A stretch of DNA of 24,012 nt from an uncultured Christensenella sp. GTDB lineage: Bacteria; Bacillota; Clostridia; Christensenellales; Borkfalkiaceae. A program made the position numbers and the translations under genes. Shown here one piece after another: positions 6,243-14,320 of this stretch. How positions within the stretch are numbered: position 1 is the stretch's first letter; every line of letters begins with the position of its first letter. The stretch lies in contig CAJTRW010000016.1 in NCBI GenBank assembly GCA_910578765.1, positions 11,828 through 35,839 of the forward strand, written 5' to 3'. The notes beneath the pieces are model-generated. The model did no database searches and was not told the DNA's origin. It was given only the letters and a program-made list of their open reading frames with translations.

Positions 6243-8651
6243 ATGCCTTACAGCAATTTTAGCGAAACCGAAAAAAAATGGTCTGAATATTGGGACAAAA
6301 ATAAAACTTTCCACACGGATTTGCACGATTTTACAAAACCGAAATATTATGTTTTGGATATGTTCCCCTATCCTTCGGGTGCGGGACTGCACGTCGGTCA
6401 TCCCGAGGGTTACACCGCTACCGATATTCTTGCCAGAATGAAGCGTATGCAGGGCTTTAACGTACTTCATCCTATGGGGTTCGACAGCTTCGGGCTGCCG
6501 GCGGAGCAATATGCGATAAATACGGGAAACAACCCCGAAGGCTTCACGCAGAGAAACATAAAAACGTTTATATCCCAGCTTAAAATGCTTGGTCTTTCCT
6601 ATGATTGGGATCAGACAATTTCCACATGCGACCCATCTTACTATAAATGGACGCAGTGGATTTTCAAGCAGCTTTACGAGGCGGGGCTTGCGCGTTGCGC
6701 TGACATGCCGGTAAACTGGTGCGAAGAACTGGGAACAGTACTTGCGAACGATGAAATCGTAGACGGTAAAAGCGAGCGAGGCGGCTATCCCGTTGTACGC
6801 AAAAATATGAAACAGTGGGTTATAGACATTAATAAATATGCCGAAAAACTTTTGGAAGGGCTTGAAGGACTTGACTGGCCGGAAGCCTCCAAAACTGCGC
6901 AGAGAAACTGGATAGGCAAATCTTCAGGCGCAAACGTTGTTTTCAAAATAGCGGATTCGGATAAAACATTTACGGTTTTTACAACGCGGTGCGACACTCT
7001 TTTCGGCGTGACGTATTGCGTGCTTGCTCCCGAACACAGTCTTATCGATAGCATAACCACGCCGGAACAGCGTGACGAAGTGGAAAAATACAAAAAAGTC
7101 TGTGCCGGAAAATCCGACTTGGAGCGTACCGATTTAAATAAAGAAAAGACCGGCGCCTTCACGGGCGCTTATGCCGTAAACCCCGTAAACGGAAGTAAAA
7201 TACCCGTTTATATTTCAGACTACGTACTGACCTCTTACGGGACAGGCGCGATTATGGCGGTTCCCGCGCACGATACGCGCGACTACGAATTCGCAAAAAA
7301 ATTCGGCATACCCGTAATACAGGTTCTCGAAGGCGGCGACGTATCCCAAGAAGCATATACGGGCGACGGACTTCATATCAATTCCGGATTTTTAAACGGA
7401 CTCGATAAACGGCAGGCATCGCAAAAAATGTTGGACTGGCTTAAAACAAACAATTGCGGAAACGCCGCCGTCACATACAAACTGCGTGAATGGATTTTTG
7501 CAAGGCAGCGCTACTGGGGCGAACCAATGCCCGTAATTCATCTGGAAAACGGAGAAACCGTCGTTCTCGACGACGGAGAGCTTCCTCTTACCCTACCCGA
7601 AATGTCGGACTATAAGGCACACGGCGGCAACGCGCCCCTTGAAAACGCAAAAGACTGGGTAAACGTAAAGAGAAACGGTTTGAACGGCAAGCGCGAAACC
7701 GCTACAATGCCCGGGTCGGCGGGTTCAAGCTGGTATTTTTTAAGGTACTGCGACCCGCACAACAACGAAAAATTTGCCGACGGCGAGCTTTTGAAGCACT
7801 GGATGCCCGTAGACTTCTATATGGGCGGCAAGGAACACCTTGTCGGACACCTGCTATATGCGCGCTTCTGGAATAATTTCCTGTTTGATAAAGGACTTGT
7901 CGCGCATAAAGAGCCTTTCAAAAAGCTTTTCCACCAGGGAATGATTTTGGGCGAGGACGGAAACAAAATGTCCAAAAGTCTCGGCAACGTTATCAACCCC
8001 GACGATATAATCAAGGAATACGGCGCGGACGTGCTTAGAATGTACGAAATGTTTATGGGGCCCGTCGCCGATACCAAGCCTTGGAACACCGCAAATATAG
8101 AGGGCGTTAAAAAATTCGTAGACAGAATTTACAGACTGTATTTCGAGCTTGACGCCGTCTCCCCCTCTAACAACGGAAATTTAAGCAAAATATACAATCA
8201 AACGGTAAAAAAGGTAAGCGAAGATTACGAGGCAATGAAAATCAACACAGCAATTTCGCAGATGATGATTTTTACAAACGCCGTATACAAAGAAATTTCC
8301 GACGGCGGCAACTTCCCTACGGAATACGCCGAAGGGTTTATTAAACTTTTAAATCCCGTAATACCCTTTCTTACGGAAGAAATTTGGTCTACCGTACTCG
8401 GTCACGGCGGAACGATTGCTTACGAAAGCTGGCCGGAATTCGACCCGAATAAATGCGGGAACGATAACTTCGAGTATGCCGTGCAGATTAACAGTAAAAT
8501 TAAAACCAAAATTACCGTCCCTGCCGATATTACCGAGAAAGAGATAAAAAAATGCGTGTTTTCCGATAAGGAAATAGCCCCCTTAATAGAGGGCAAACAG
8601 ATTAAAAAGTTTATTTTCGTTCCGAAGCGTCTTATAAATATAATCGTTTAA
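6243..8651 (+). CDS. leuS: Leucine--tRNA ligase (class I)
   Basis: An 802-residue enzyme that charges tRNA-Leu and hydrolyses mischarged products. The class I signatures are present: HVGH at 50-53 in FPYPSGAGLHVGHPEGYTA and KMSKS at 575-579. The CP1 editing domain spans about 225-405, with FTTRCDTLFG and YGTGAIMAVPAHDTRD. The anticodon-binding helices follow at about 640-760 and the C-terminal domain ends the protein. Length is normal for bacterial LeuRS. AGGA lies 10 nt before the ATG. No T-box or terminator precedes it, unlike thrS. It is the only plus-strand gene in the window and is divergent from thrS. Confidence 0.97.
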   Translation: MPYSNFSETEKKWSEYWDKNKTFHTDLHDFTKPKYYVLDMFPYPSGAGLHVGHPEGYTATDILARMKRMQGFNVLHPMGFDSFGLPAEQYAINTGNNPEGFTQRNIKTFISQLKMLGLSYDWDQTISTCDPSYYKWTQWIFKQLYEAGLARCADMPVNWCEELGTVLANDEIVDGKSERGGYPVVRKNMKQWVIDINKYAEKLLEGLEGLDWPEASKTAQRNWIGKSSGANVVFKIADSDKTFTVFTTRCDTLFGVTYCVLAPEHSLIDSITTPEQRDEVEKYKKVCAGKSDLERTDLNKEKTGAFTGAYAVNPVNGSKIPVYISDYVLTSYGTGAIMAVPAHDTRDYEFAKKFGIPVIQVLEGGDVSQEAYTGDGLHINSGFLNGLDKRQASQKMLDWLKTNNCGNAAVTYKLREWIFARQRYWGEPMPVIHLENGETVVLDDGELPLTLPEMSDYKAHGGNAPLENAKDWVNVKRNGLNGKRETATMPGSAGSSWYFLRYCDPHNNEKFADGELLKHWMPVDFYMGGKEHLVGHLLYARFWNNFLFDKGLVAHKEPFKKLFHQGMILGEDGNKMSKSLGNVINPDDIIKEYGADVLRMYEMFMGPVADTKPWNTANIEGVKKFVDRIYRLYFELDAVSPSNNGNLSKIYNQTVKKVSEDYEAMKINTAISQMMIFTNAVYKEISDGGNFPTEYAEGFIKLLNPVIPFLTEEIWSTVLGHGGTIAYESWPEFDPNKCGNDNFEYAVQINSKIKTKITVPADITEKEIKKCVFSDKEIAPLIEGKQIKKFIFVPKRLINIIV

Positions 8652-8689
8652 AAGACAATCCGCCGCTTATAACATTTACAAAACCTAAA

Positions 8690-8730
8690 CGCCGCCGAAA
8701 GCATTTTATGCTTTCGGCGGCGTAATTTTT
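8690..8730. terminator. Shared bidirectional terminator between leuS and acpP
   Basis: A perfect 15-bp stem (CGCCGCCGAAAGCAT/ATGCTTTCGGCGGCG) with a 3-nt loop, followed on plus by TAATTTTT and flanked on minus by GTTTAGGTTTTG. It lies 38 bp after the leuS stop and 19 bp after the acpP stop, between convergent genes. Confidence 0.92.
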
Positions 8731-8741
8731 AAACTTATGAT

Positions 8742-8963
8742 TTAAAGAGACTTGATAAGATTTACAACGTCCTCTACCGTTTTTACTTCCGTAACCCTGT
8801 CTTCGGGAATTGTTTTGCCCGTATTGTCTTCCAAAGTCATTAAAAGCTCTACAACGTCAAGAGAATCCGCACCCAAATCCTTTACAATGTCGCTCTCCAA
8901 CTTTATTTTATCCTTGGAAATCCCCAATTGCTCTGCAAGAATTTCCGCTATTTCTTCAAACAT
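8742..8963 (-). CDS. acpP: Acyl carrier protein
   Basis: A 73-residue acidic protein with the LGADSLDVVEL motif; S34 is the site for 4'-phosphopantetheine. It carries growing acyl chains in type II fatty acid synthesis. Length and the four-helix pattern are normal. GGAGG (8975-8971) lies 7 nt before the ATG. It is not next to other fab genes here and has its own strong promoter, so it is probably a single-gene transcript ending at the shared hairpin with leuS. A specialised carrier for another pathway cannot be excluded, but the sequence looks like housekeeping ACP. Confidence 0.93.
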   Translation of the reverse strand: MFEEIAEILAEQLGISKDKIKLESDIVKDLGADSLDVVELLMTLEDNTGKTIPEDRVTEVKTVEDVVNLIKSL

Positions 8964-8992
8964 TCCGATACCTCCGTATTCTTAACGATTAA

Positions 8993-9021
8993 ATTTTATA
9001 TTAAGAAAGAATAATTGTCAA
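8993..9021 (-). promoter_or_regulatory. Promoter of acpP
   Basis: Minus strand TTGACA (9021-9016), 17-bp spacer, TAAAAT (8998-8993). The -35 box begins 1 bp after the tex stop codon, so no terminator separates tex from acpP. Confidence 0.83.
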
Positions 9022-9022
9022 G

Positions 9023-11185
9023 TCAATTGACCTGCTTTTTAACCTGCTTCAACGATAAACCTATACGCTGTTTACCCTTATCGAGATTAATTATAACAGC
9101 TTTTACCTGTTGACCGACTTTAAGAACGTCGGAAGGATGACGGATATAACTGTCGGTAATTTCGGAAATATGTACAAGTCCGTCCTGATGAACGCCTATG
9201 TCTATAAACGCGCCGAAGTCGATTACGTTTCTTACCGTACCATCAACCTCCATACCGACGGCTAAATCTTCTATTCCCATTATGTCTTTTCTAAGCTTTC
9301 TGGCAGGCAGACTGTCGCGGATATCTCTGCCGGGTTTAATAAGCTCTGCAATAATATCGTTCATAGTGGCTTTGTCCAGTTCGCAAAGCTGCGCCGCCTT
9401 ATCCGCGCCGTATTCCTTTACCTTTGACGGTAAATCGCCCAAATTTCTTGCCCTTACGTCCGCTTCGGAATAACCGAACAGCGAAAGCAGCTTTTCGGCT
9501 TTTTTATAAGATTCGGGGTGAACCGCCGTGTTGTCGAATATATTTTTTCCGTCGGGAATACGTAAAAAGCCCGCGCACTGCTCGTAAGCCTTTGCACCCA
9601 GTTTCGAAACCTTCAAAAGCTGCGAGCGGGAGTTGAATTTTCCGTTTTCTTCCCTATAAAGAACTATGTTTTTGGCTATGCCCGCATTAAGTCCCGCAAC
9701 GTATTTCAACAGCGAAACGCTTGCGGTATTCAGGTCTACGCCTACGCTGTTTACGCAGTCTTCGAGGACGCCGCCCAAAACGCCGTCAAGCCTCTTTTTA
9801 TCCATATCGTGCTGATACTGACCGACTCCTATTGATTTGGGGTCTATTTTTATAAGCTCCGCCAAAGGGTCCTGCAAGCGCCTTGCAATCGAAATTGCGG
9901 AACGCTTTGTCAAATCCAGATCGGGAAACTCTTCTACGGCAAGCGGACTTGCGGAATAGACGCTTGCGCCCGCTTCGTTTACGACGGCATAGCTGACGTT
10001 TCTGTCAACCTCTTTCAATAAGTCGGCAACGAATATTTCCGTCTCCTTACTTGCCGTACCGTTACCTATGGAAATTATATCTACGTTATGTTTTTCAATT
10101 AAATCTTTGATTATTTTTTTACTGCCCTCGATATCGGGTTTTGGAGGCACGGGGAAAATTACGCCCGTATCCAGCACTTTACCCGTCTCGTCGACAACGG
10201 CAACTTTGCAACCCGTACGGTATCCGGGGTCGAGTCCAAGCGTCACTTTTCCCTTAACGGGCGGCTGTAACAACAGCGGACGGAGATTTACCTCGAACAT
10301 TTTTATCGCCTGTTCGCTTGCCCTGTCGGTAAGAATTGCCCTGACTTCCCTTTCGATACTCGGCTCGATAAGTCTGTCGTATCCGTCCTCGGCTGCTTCT
10401 TCAATCAGTTTTGCGCATTGGGTTTCGTTTTTGTTTTTTATAAACTTTGCCACGCATACGCGCTTTGCGATTGAAGGTTCGAAAAATATTTTAACCTTTA
10501 AGCATTCTTCTTTTTCGCCCCTGTTTATAGCGAGTATGCGGTGATTTTTGATTTCGGGAATAAGCTCGGCATAATCCGCGTACATTGCGTAGGTGCTTCT
10601 TTCGTCGTCCTTGACAAGCTTAACCTGCATTTCGCCGTGCTTTTCCAATAAAGCGCGCAGCTTCTTACGGAGTTCCGCATTGTCCGACACAACTTCCGCT
10701 ATTATATCCTTTGCCCCTGCAATTGCTTCTTCCGCGTTGTTGACGCCCTTTTCCGCGTCTATGTATTTTCCGGCTTCCGCATACGGGTCGCCCTGTTGCT
10801 CCAAAATGAATTCCGCAAGAGGCTTTAAGCCCTTTTCCGTCGCCACGGAAGCGCGAGTCTTTTTCTTCTGCTTGAAGGGACGGTATACGTCCTCAATCTC
10901 GGTCATGGTCTGCGCGCCGTCGATAGCCGCCTGAATTTCGTCGGTCATCTTTTCCTGTTCGGTTATTGCCCTTGCGACCTCCTCCTTGCGCTTTTCGAGA
11001 TTTTTAAGATACTCGTACCTGTCGTTGAGATTTCTCAAAACCTGGTCGTCTATCGCGCCTGTCATCTCTTTGCGGTAGCGGGCTATAAAGGGAATCGTAT
11101 TCCCCTCGTCCAAAAGTCCGAGAATATTTTTTACGTGGTCGGGTCTGAGGCTGAATTCCTCCGTCAATTTTGCCGAAATGTCCAT
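9023..11185 (-). CDS. tex: Tex-family RNA-binding protein (YqgF-like and S1 domains)
   Basis: A 720-residue protein with the usual Tex order: N-terminal helical domain starting LTEEFSLRPDHVKNILGLLD and containing NTIPFIARYRKE, YqgF/RNase H-like domain (about 313-440, LGLDPGYRTGCKVAVVD), helix-hairpin-helix repeats (about 480-560, around LNAGIAKNIVLYREENGKF) and a C-terminal S1 domain (about 644-714, GTVRNVIDFGAFIDIG). Relatives are accessory transcription and RNA-processing factors of the Spt6 fold. The start lies 4 bp after the AlkD-like stop and has no nearby Shine-Dalgarno sequence (AAGGA is 17 nt away), so translation probably depends on coupling to the upstream gene. Confidence 0.94.
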   Translation of the reverse strand: MDISAKLTEEFSLRPDHVKNILGLLDEGNTIPFIARYRKEMTGAIDDQVLRNLNDRYEYLKNLEKRKEEVARAITEQEKMTDEIQAAIDGAQTMTEIEDVYRPFKQKKKTRASVATEKGLKPLAEFILEQQGDPYAEAGKYIDAEKGVNNAEEAIAGAKDIIAEVVSDNAELRKKLRALLEKHGEMQVKLVKDDERSTYAMYADYAELIPEIKNHRILAINRGEKEECLKVKIFFEPSIAKRVCVAKFIKNKNETQCAKLIEEAAEDGYDRLIEPSIEREVRAILTDRASEQAIKMFEVNLRPLLLQPPVKGKVTLGLDPGYRTGCKVAVVDETGKVLDTGVIFPVPPKPDIEGSKKIIKDLIEKHNVDIISIGNGTASKETEIFVADLLKEVDRNVSYAVVNEAGASVYSASPLAVEEFPDLDLTKRSAISIARRLQDPLAELIKIDPKSIGVGQYQHDMDKKRLDGVLGGVLEDCVNSVGVDLNTASVSLLKYVAGLNAGIAKNIVLYREENGKFNSRSQLLKVSKLGAKAYEQCAGFLRIPDGKNIFDNTAVHPESYKKAEKLLSLFGYSEADVRARNLGDLPSKVKEYGADKAAQLCELDKATMNDIIAELIKPGRDIRDSLPARKLRKDIMGIEDLAVGMEVDGTVRNVIDFGAFIDIGVHQDGLVHISEITDSYIRHPSDVLKVGQQVKAVIINLDKGKQRIGLSLKQVKKQVN

Positions 11186-11189
11186 AGAG

Positions 11190-11870
11190 TTAAATTTTTA
11201 ATTCCTTTAAATATTTTTTTATCCCGTCCGAAAGTCTAAAACTTTCGCACGCTTTTTGAATTGCCTTATTGTGAGTTTTCGCGTCCATAAAGCCTGCCGC
11301 CACGTTTTCCTTCAAAAACGCTTCACCGACGGAATATTGCTTTATCAACAGCTCGGCTATAAGCCATGCAGCCGCCATATGCACATAATAATAACTTGTG
11401 TCTGCGCGTTTTAACGTGCTTATTATAACGTGCGTATATTTTTCCTCAACATAAAAATGAAGTAACGTCGTGAGCGCGAAGCGTTGATAAAATTCCTTGT
11501 CTTCCGATATGAATTTTTCTATATACGAAAGAAACTCGTCCTTATGACTTCCCACGCACACGGGTGCAAAGCAGTCGCAAGTTGCCCAATTGTCCATAAG
11601 CGACACGCACTTGTCTATGTACTTCAAAAGCTCGGAATACCCGAGATACGACGCGGCGGCAAGCTTTACGAAAGTTACTTCGTAATATTCGTCGGGAAAC
11701 CCCATAAGCGTTTGCAACGAGTTTTTGTATTTTTTTGCAAGCTTACGAAGCTGCGGGACACGCACGCCCAATACTTTTATTTTATCGTTTTTTAATAGTC
11801 TTTTATGGAAATCGCGGTATTCGGCGTCCGAAAGAGCCGTCAACTCGTCAAAAAACTCTTGATAAAGCAT
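11190..11870 (-). CDS. AlkD-like DNA alkylation repair glycosylase
   Basis: A 226-residue all-helical protein of the HEAT-repeat-like DNA alkylation repair family (AlkC/AlkD). These enzymes remove alkylated, often cationic, purines such as 3- and 7-methyl adducts. Candidate catalytic residues match the AlkD spacing: W95 and D99 in DNWATCD, R130 in YQRFALTTLL, W169 in AAAWLIAE. Bacillus cereus AlkD is 237 residues. The frame is open 38 codons further up, but that part overlaps the preceding glycosylase gene; the ATG at 11870 has GGAG 7 nt upstream. It overlaps the upstream gene by 23 bp, which suggests translational coupling. Confidence 0.85.
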   Translation of the reverse strand: MLYQEFFDELTALSDAEYRDFHKRLLKNDKIKVLGVRVPQLRKLAKKYKNSLQTLMGFPDEYYEVTFVKLAAASYLGYSELLKYIDKCVSLMDNWATCDCFAPVCVGSHKDEFLSYIEKFISEDKEFYQRFALTTLLHFYVEEKYTHVIISTLKRADTSYYYVHMAAAWLIAELLIKQYSVGEAFLKENVAAGFMDAKTHNKAIQKACESFRLSDGIKKYLKELKI

Positions 11871-12324
11871 TATGCCACTCCGTTTCGTCAAAGCGGGTAT
11901 TTGCGGGGCTTGTCGACGATAATTTGATATAAGGCGTGCCGATATCCGAAAAATGTTTTTCGAAAATTTTATAAGCGGTCGCACCGTTTAATATTATATA
12001 CCGAATATTTGAATTTTGCAAGAGAGATTTGATATTTGCCGTCTTAAAATTTTTTATAGTCGAGTCCTGCGACCCGACTATCTCACACTCCGTGACTATA
12101 TCCCACAGCGCAATGCCGTATTTTAACAGGAAAGCGCGCTTTTCTTCCGTCGCAGGCGGAACCGGTTCATTAAAGTGTGAACAAATTACGCGCCAAAAAC
12201 GGTTTTGAGGATTCCCGTAATAAAAATCTATTTGTCTGCTTTTAACCGACGGAAAACTGCCCAATATCAGAAGCTTGCAGTTTTTATCGCAGACGGGACC
12301 GAAGCCGTGCTTGATTTCGCTCAT
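11848..12324 (-). CDS. DNA-deoxyinosine (hypoxanthine) glycosylase family, UDG superfamily
   Basis: A 158-residue protein with the uracil-DNA glycosylase fold pattern. Motif 1 is LILGSFPSVKSR, followed by DFYYGNPQNRFW (N41 at the place of the catalytic Asn of family 6 enzymes), and motif 2 is LSSTSPAN (136-142). Family 6 members excise hypoxanthine formed by adenine deamination; related Mug-type enzymes act on G:U and G:T pairs, so substrate is not certain. Its ATG overlaps the M16 stop as ATGA and its own end overlaps the AlkD-like gene by 23 bp. Confidence 0.82.
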   Translation of the reverse strand: MSEIKHGFGPVCDKNCKLLILGSFPSVKSRQIDFYYGNPQNRFWRVICSHFNEPVPPATEEKRAFLLKYGIALWDIVTECEIVGSQDSTIKNFKTANIKSLLQNSNIRYIILNGATAYKIFEKHFSDIGTPYIKLSSTSPANTRFDETEWHNALSRVF

Positions 12325-13559
12325 AAATCCAACGGCTTGTCCGCATTGCCGATAAGCGCCGCGGCAAGATACTTTTCGTCGAAGTTTACGTCTATAGCTT
12401 CGAACACCTCGTCAACGGTCATTCTTTTTACCTTTTCAACTCTTTCTTCGAAGTTATAAATTTTATCGCTGTAAATAAGCTCTCTGCCGTAAAGAAGCAT
12501 TTGCGAGCTTGTGCTTTCCTGCGCGAATATCGAAGACGAAATAAGCTGTTCCTTACCGCGTAAAAATTCTTCGTTGGTGATATTCTTTTTCTTAATATCG
12601 TTTATGCAATCGAACACAGCGTCGTAACACTTCAAATAATTTTCGGGATTGACGCCAGCGTAAACAACCAAAGACCCCACTTCCTCAAACGGAGAAACGT
12701 AAGAGTAAACCGTATAGGCAAGCCCCAACTCCTCCCTGACTTTCTGAAACAGTCTTGACGACATGCTTCCGCCGAGAATGCAGTTCATTATCTGCGTCGC
12801 GTCGAAAAGCCTGTCGTAACGCTTGACGGAAGGAAAAGCAAGCCCAAGATGAATTTGCTCTATATTTTTCTTGCGCAGCAGCGATTTTGCGGTAAGCTTT
12901 ATGTCGACATGAAATTTTTCAGCCGAACAAGGCGAAAGACGGGAAAAATATTTTTCCGCAAGTTCTTCGGCAAACGACGTTTCGATGTTGCCCGCCATAG
13001 CAATTACAATGTTTTGCGGAACGTAATGCCGCGACATATAATTTTTTACGTCTGAAACCGTAAACGAATTTACGTTTTTTCTGCTGCCGAGGATATTTCT
13101 GCCATAGCCGTTCTCGCCGTAAAACGCCTGCGAAAGCGTGTCCAGACAAAGGTCGTCGGGAGTATCGTCGTTCATATTTATTTCTTCGACTATAACTCCC
13201 TTTTCACGCTTCATTTCCTCCTCGGGAAATGCGCTGTTCAAAAATAAATCCGACAGAATTTCAAAAGCCTTTCCTGCGTTGGACGTTGTCGATTTCGCGT
13301 AATAACATGTTATGTCCTTAGACGTGAAAGCGTTCATTTGCGCGCCTATCCTGTCCATCTCGTCGGAAATTTCGAAAGCCGTGCGCTTTTGCGTTCCCTT
13401 GAACATCATATGTTCTATAAAATGCGATATGCCGTCCTCGCTGTCGCTTTCAAGACTTGCGCCGGTATGGACTATTATACCCATGGAAACGGACAAAAGC
13501 CCCGGCATGTTTTTTACGATTAATCTGATTCCGTTATCGAATTTTTTACAGTGAAGCAT
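12321..13559 (-). CDS. M16-family zinc metallopeptidase (MlpA/YmxG-like)
   Basis: A 412-residue protein with the inverted zinc motif HFIEH (H46, E49, H50) and the downstream Glu in EKGVIVEEINM (about 125-126). The second, non-catalytic half domain follows. This is the single-chain, 400-residue class like MlpA/YmxG of Bacillus (409 residues), thought to act as a processing or degradative peptidase. The frame is open 30 codons further, over the end of the deacetylase gene. The chosen ATG overlaps the deacetylase stop as TAATG, with AGGAG 4 nt upstream. The pair with a YlxY-like deacetylase is the same neighbourhood as in Bacillus. Confidence 0.92.
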   Translation of the reverse strand: MLHCKKFDNGIRLIVKNMPGLLSVSMGIIVHTGASLESDSEDGISHFIEHMMFKGTQKRTAFEISDEMDRIGAQMNAFTSKDITCYYAKSTTSNAGKAFEILSDLFLNSAFPEEEMKREKGVIVEEINMNDDTPDDLCLDTLSQAFYGENGYGRNILGSRKNVNSFTVSDVKNYMSRHYVPQNIVIAMAGNIETSFAEELAEKYFSRLSPCSAEKFHVDIKLTAKSLLRKKNIEQIHLGLAFPSVKRYDRLFDATQIMNCILGGSMSSRLFQKVREELGLAYTVYSYVSPFEEVGSLVVYAGVNPENYLKCYDAVFDCINDIKKKNITNEEFLRGKEQLISSSIFAQESTSSQMLLYGRELIYSDKIYNFEERVEKVKRMTVDEVFEAIDVNFDEKYLAAALIGNADKPLDL

Positions 13560-14260
13560 TATTCTCCTAAATTTTGAGATACCGTAACGGCGGAAAGACC
13601 GTTGTCTCTTATGTAAGTCAATATTTTCGGGAGGGCGGTTACCGTGCAATCAGTAGGGTGCATCAGTACAAACTCTCCTTTTCCCAAATTTTCGGTCGCA
13701 CGGGAATAAATGACGCCCGCGTCCTTATCGCGCCAGTCAATAGTGTCCCTACTCCACATTATAACCTTTAAACCGAGAGAAATGCAAGCGTTTAACGTAG
13801 CTTCGCAAAAAGCACCCGAGGGCGGCGCGAAAAGAGTTACGTTATAATTGCAAATCATGTTAAGAAGTTTTACGCTTGGGCGGATTTCTTCAAGATTTTT
13901 TTCAACCGTCATACGCGAATGGTCTTTGTGAAAATATCCGTGACTGGCTATTTCGTGTCCGCGCCCGTATATTTCGCGCACGCAATCGACGTTGTCGTCC
14001 GCCCAGCTTCCGCCTATAAAAAACGTGGATTTACTCTCGTATTCGTCGAGAATATCAAGTATCTTCAACACGTTTTCCGTATGCTCGTACACATTGAACA
14101 TCAAGCTGACGCCCGAACCGTTTTCCGCGCAGTAATACAGATTGGGATTTTTGTTGGAAACAGCCACAGCCTTTCCGCCGAAAAAACCGACAAAAGATAC
14201 AGCGAGAACTATAACGACCAAAACGCAATTTGTAACAACCGAAATAAGTTTACCCTTCAA
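13559..14260 (-). CDS. Polysaccharide deacetylase-like (NodB fold) protein, YlxY-like position
   Basis: A 233-residue protein with an N-terminal membrane segment (about 8-30), so exported or membrane-anchored. The NodB fold is clear: SKSTFFIGGSWA, GHEIASHGYFHKDHSRM with the metal-binding pair H107 and H111, the DTIDWRD strand and LMH (H201). Two catalytic motifs are changed: TFDDG is replaced by MFNVY (55-58) and RxPxG reads APPSG (145-149). Similar divergent motif 1 sequences occur in clostridial relatives, as I recall. The activity on peptidoglycan or another glycan is therefore doubtful. The start is TTG at 14260 with GAGGG 7 nt upstream. It overlaps the M16 gene by 1 bp. Confidence 0.86.
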   Translation of the reverse strand: MKGKLISVVTNCVLVVIVLAVSFVGFFGGKAVAVSNKNPNLYYCAENGSGVSLMFNVYEHTENVLKILDILDEYESKSTFFIGGSWADDNVDCVREIYGRGHEIASHGYFHKDHSRMTVEKNLEEIRPSVKLLNMICNYNVTLFAPPSGAFCEATLNACISLGLKVIMWSRDTIDWRDKDAGVIYSRATENLGKGEFVLMHPTDCTVTALPKILTYIRDNGLSAVTVSQNLGE

Positions 14261-14320
14261 TAGTTTACCCTCAAAACAAAATACTATTTATATAATATTA
14301 AAGTTAAGGGCAATTATTGA
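14261..14320 (-). promoter_or_regulatory. AT-rich gap with a weak promoter candidate for the deacetylase-to-tex run
   Basis: This 60-bp AT-rich gap is the only real gap in the uvrC-to-tex gene run. On the minus strand TTGCCC (14313-14308) and TAAATA are 17 bp apart; the match is weak. No terminator hairpin is visible, so readthrough from mutS2 is possible. Confidence 0.3.

Noticed and set aside
11871..11984. 38-codon extension of the AlkD-like protein
   Set aside because: It overlaps the coding end of the upstream glycosylase and lacks family similarity; the ATG at 11870 has a ribosome-binding site.
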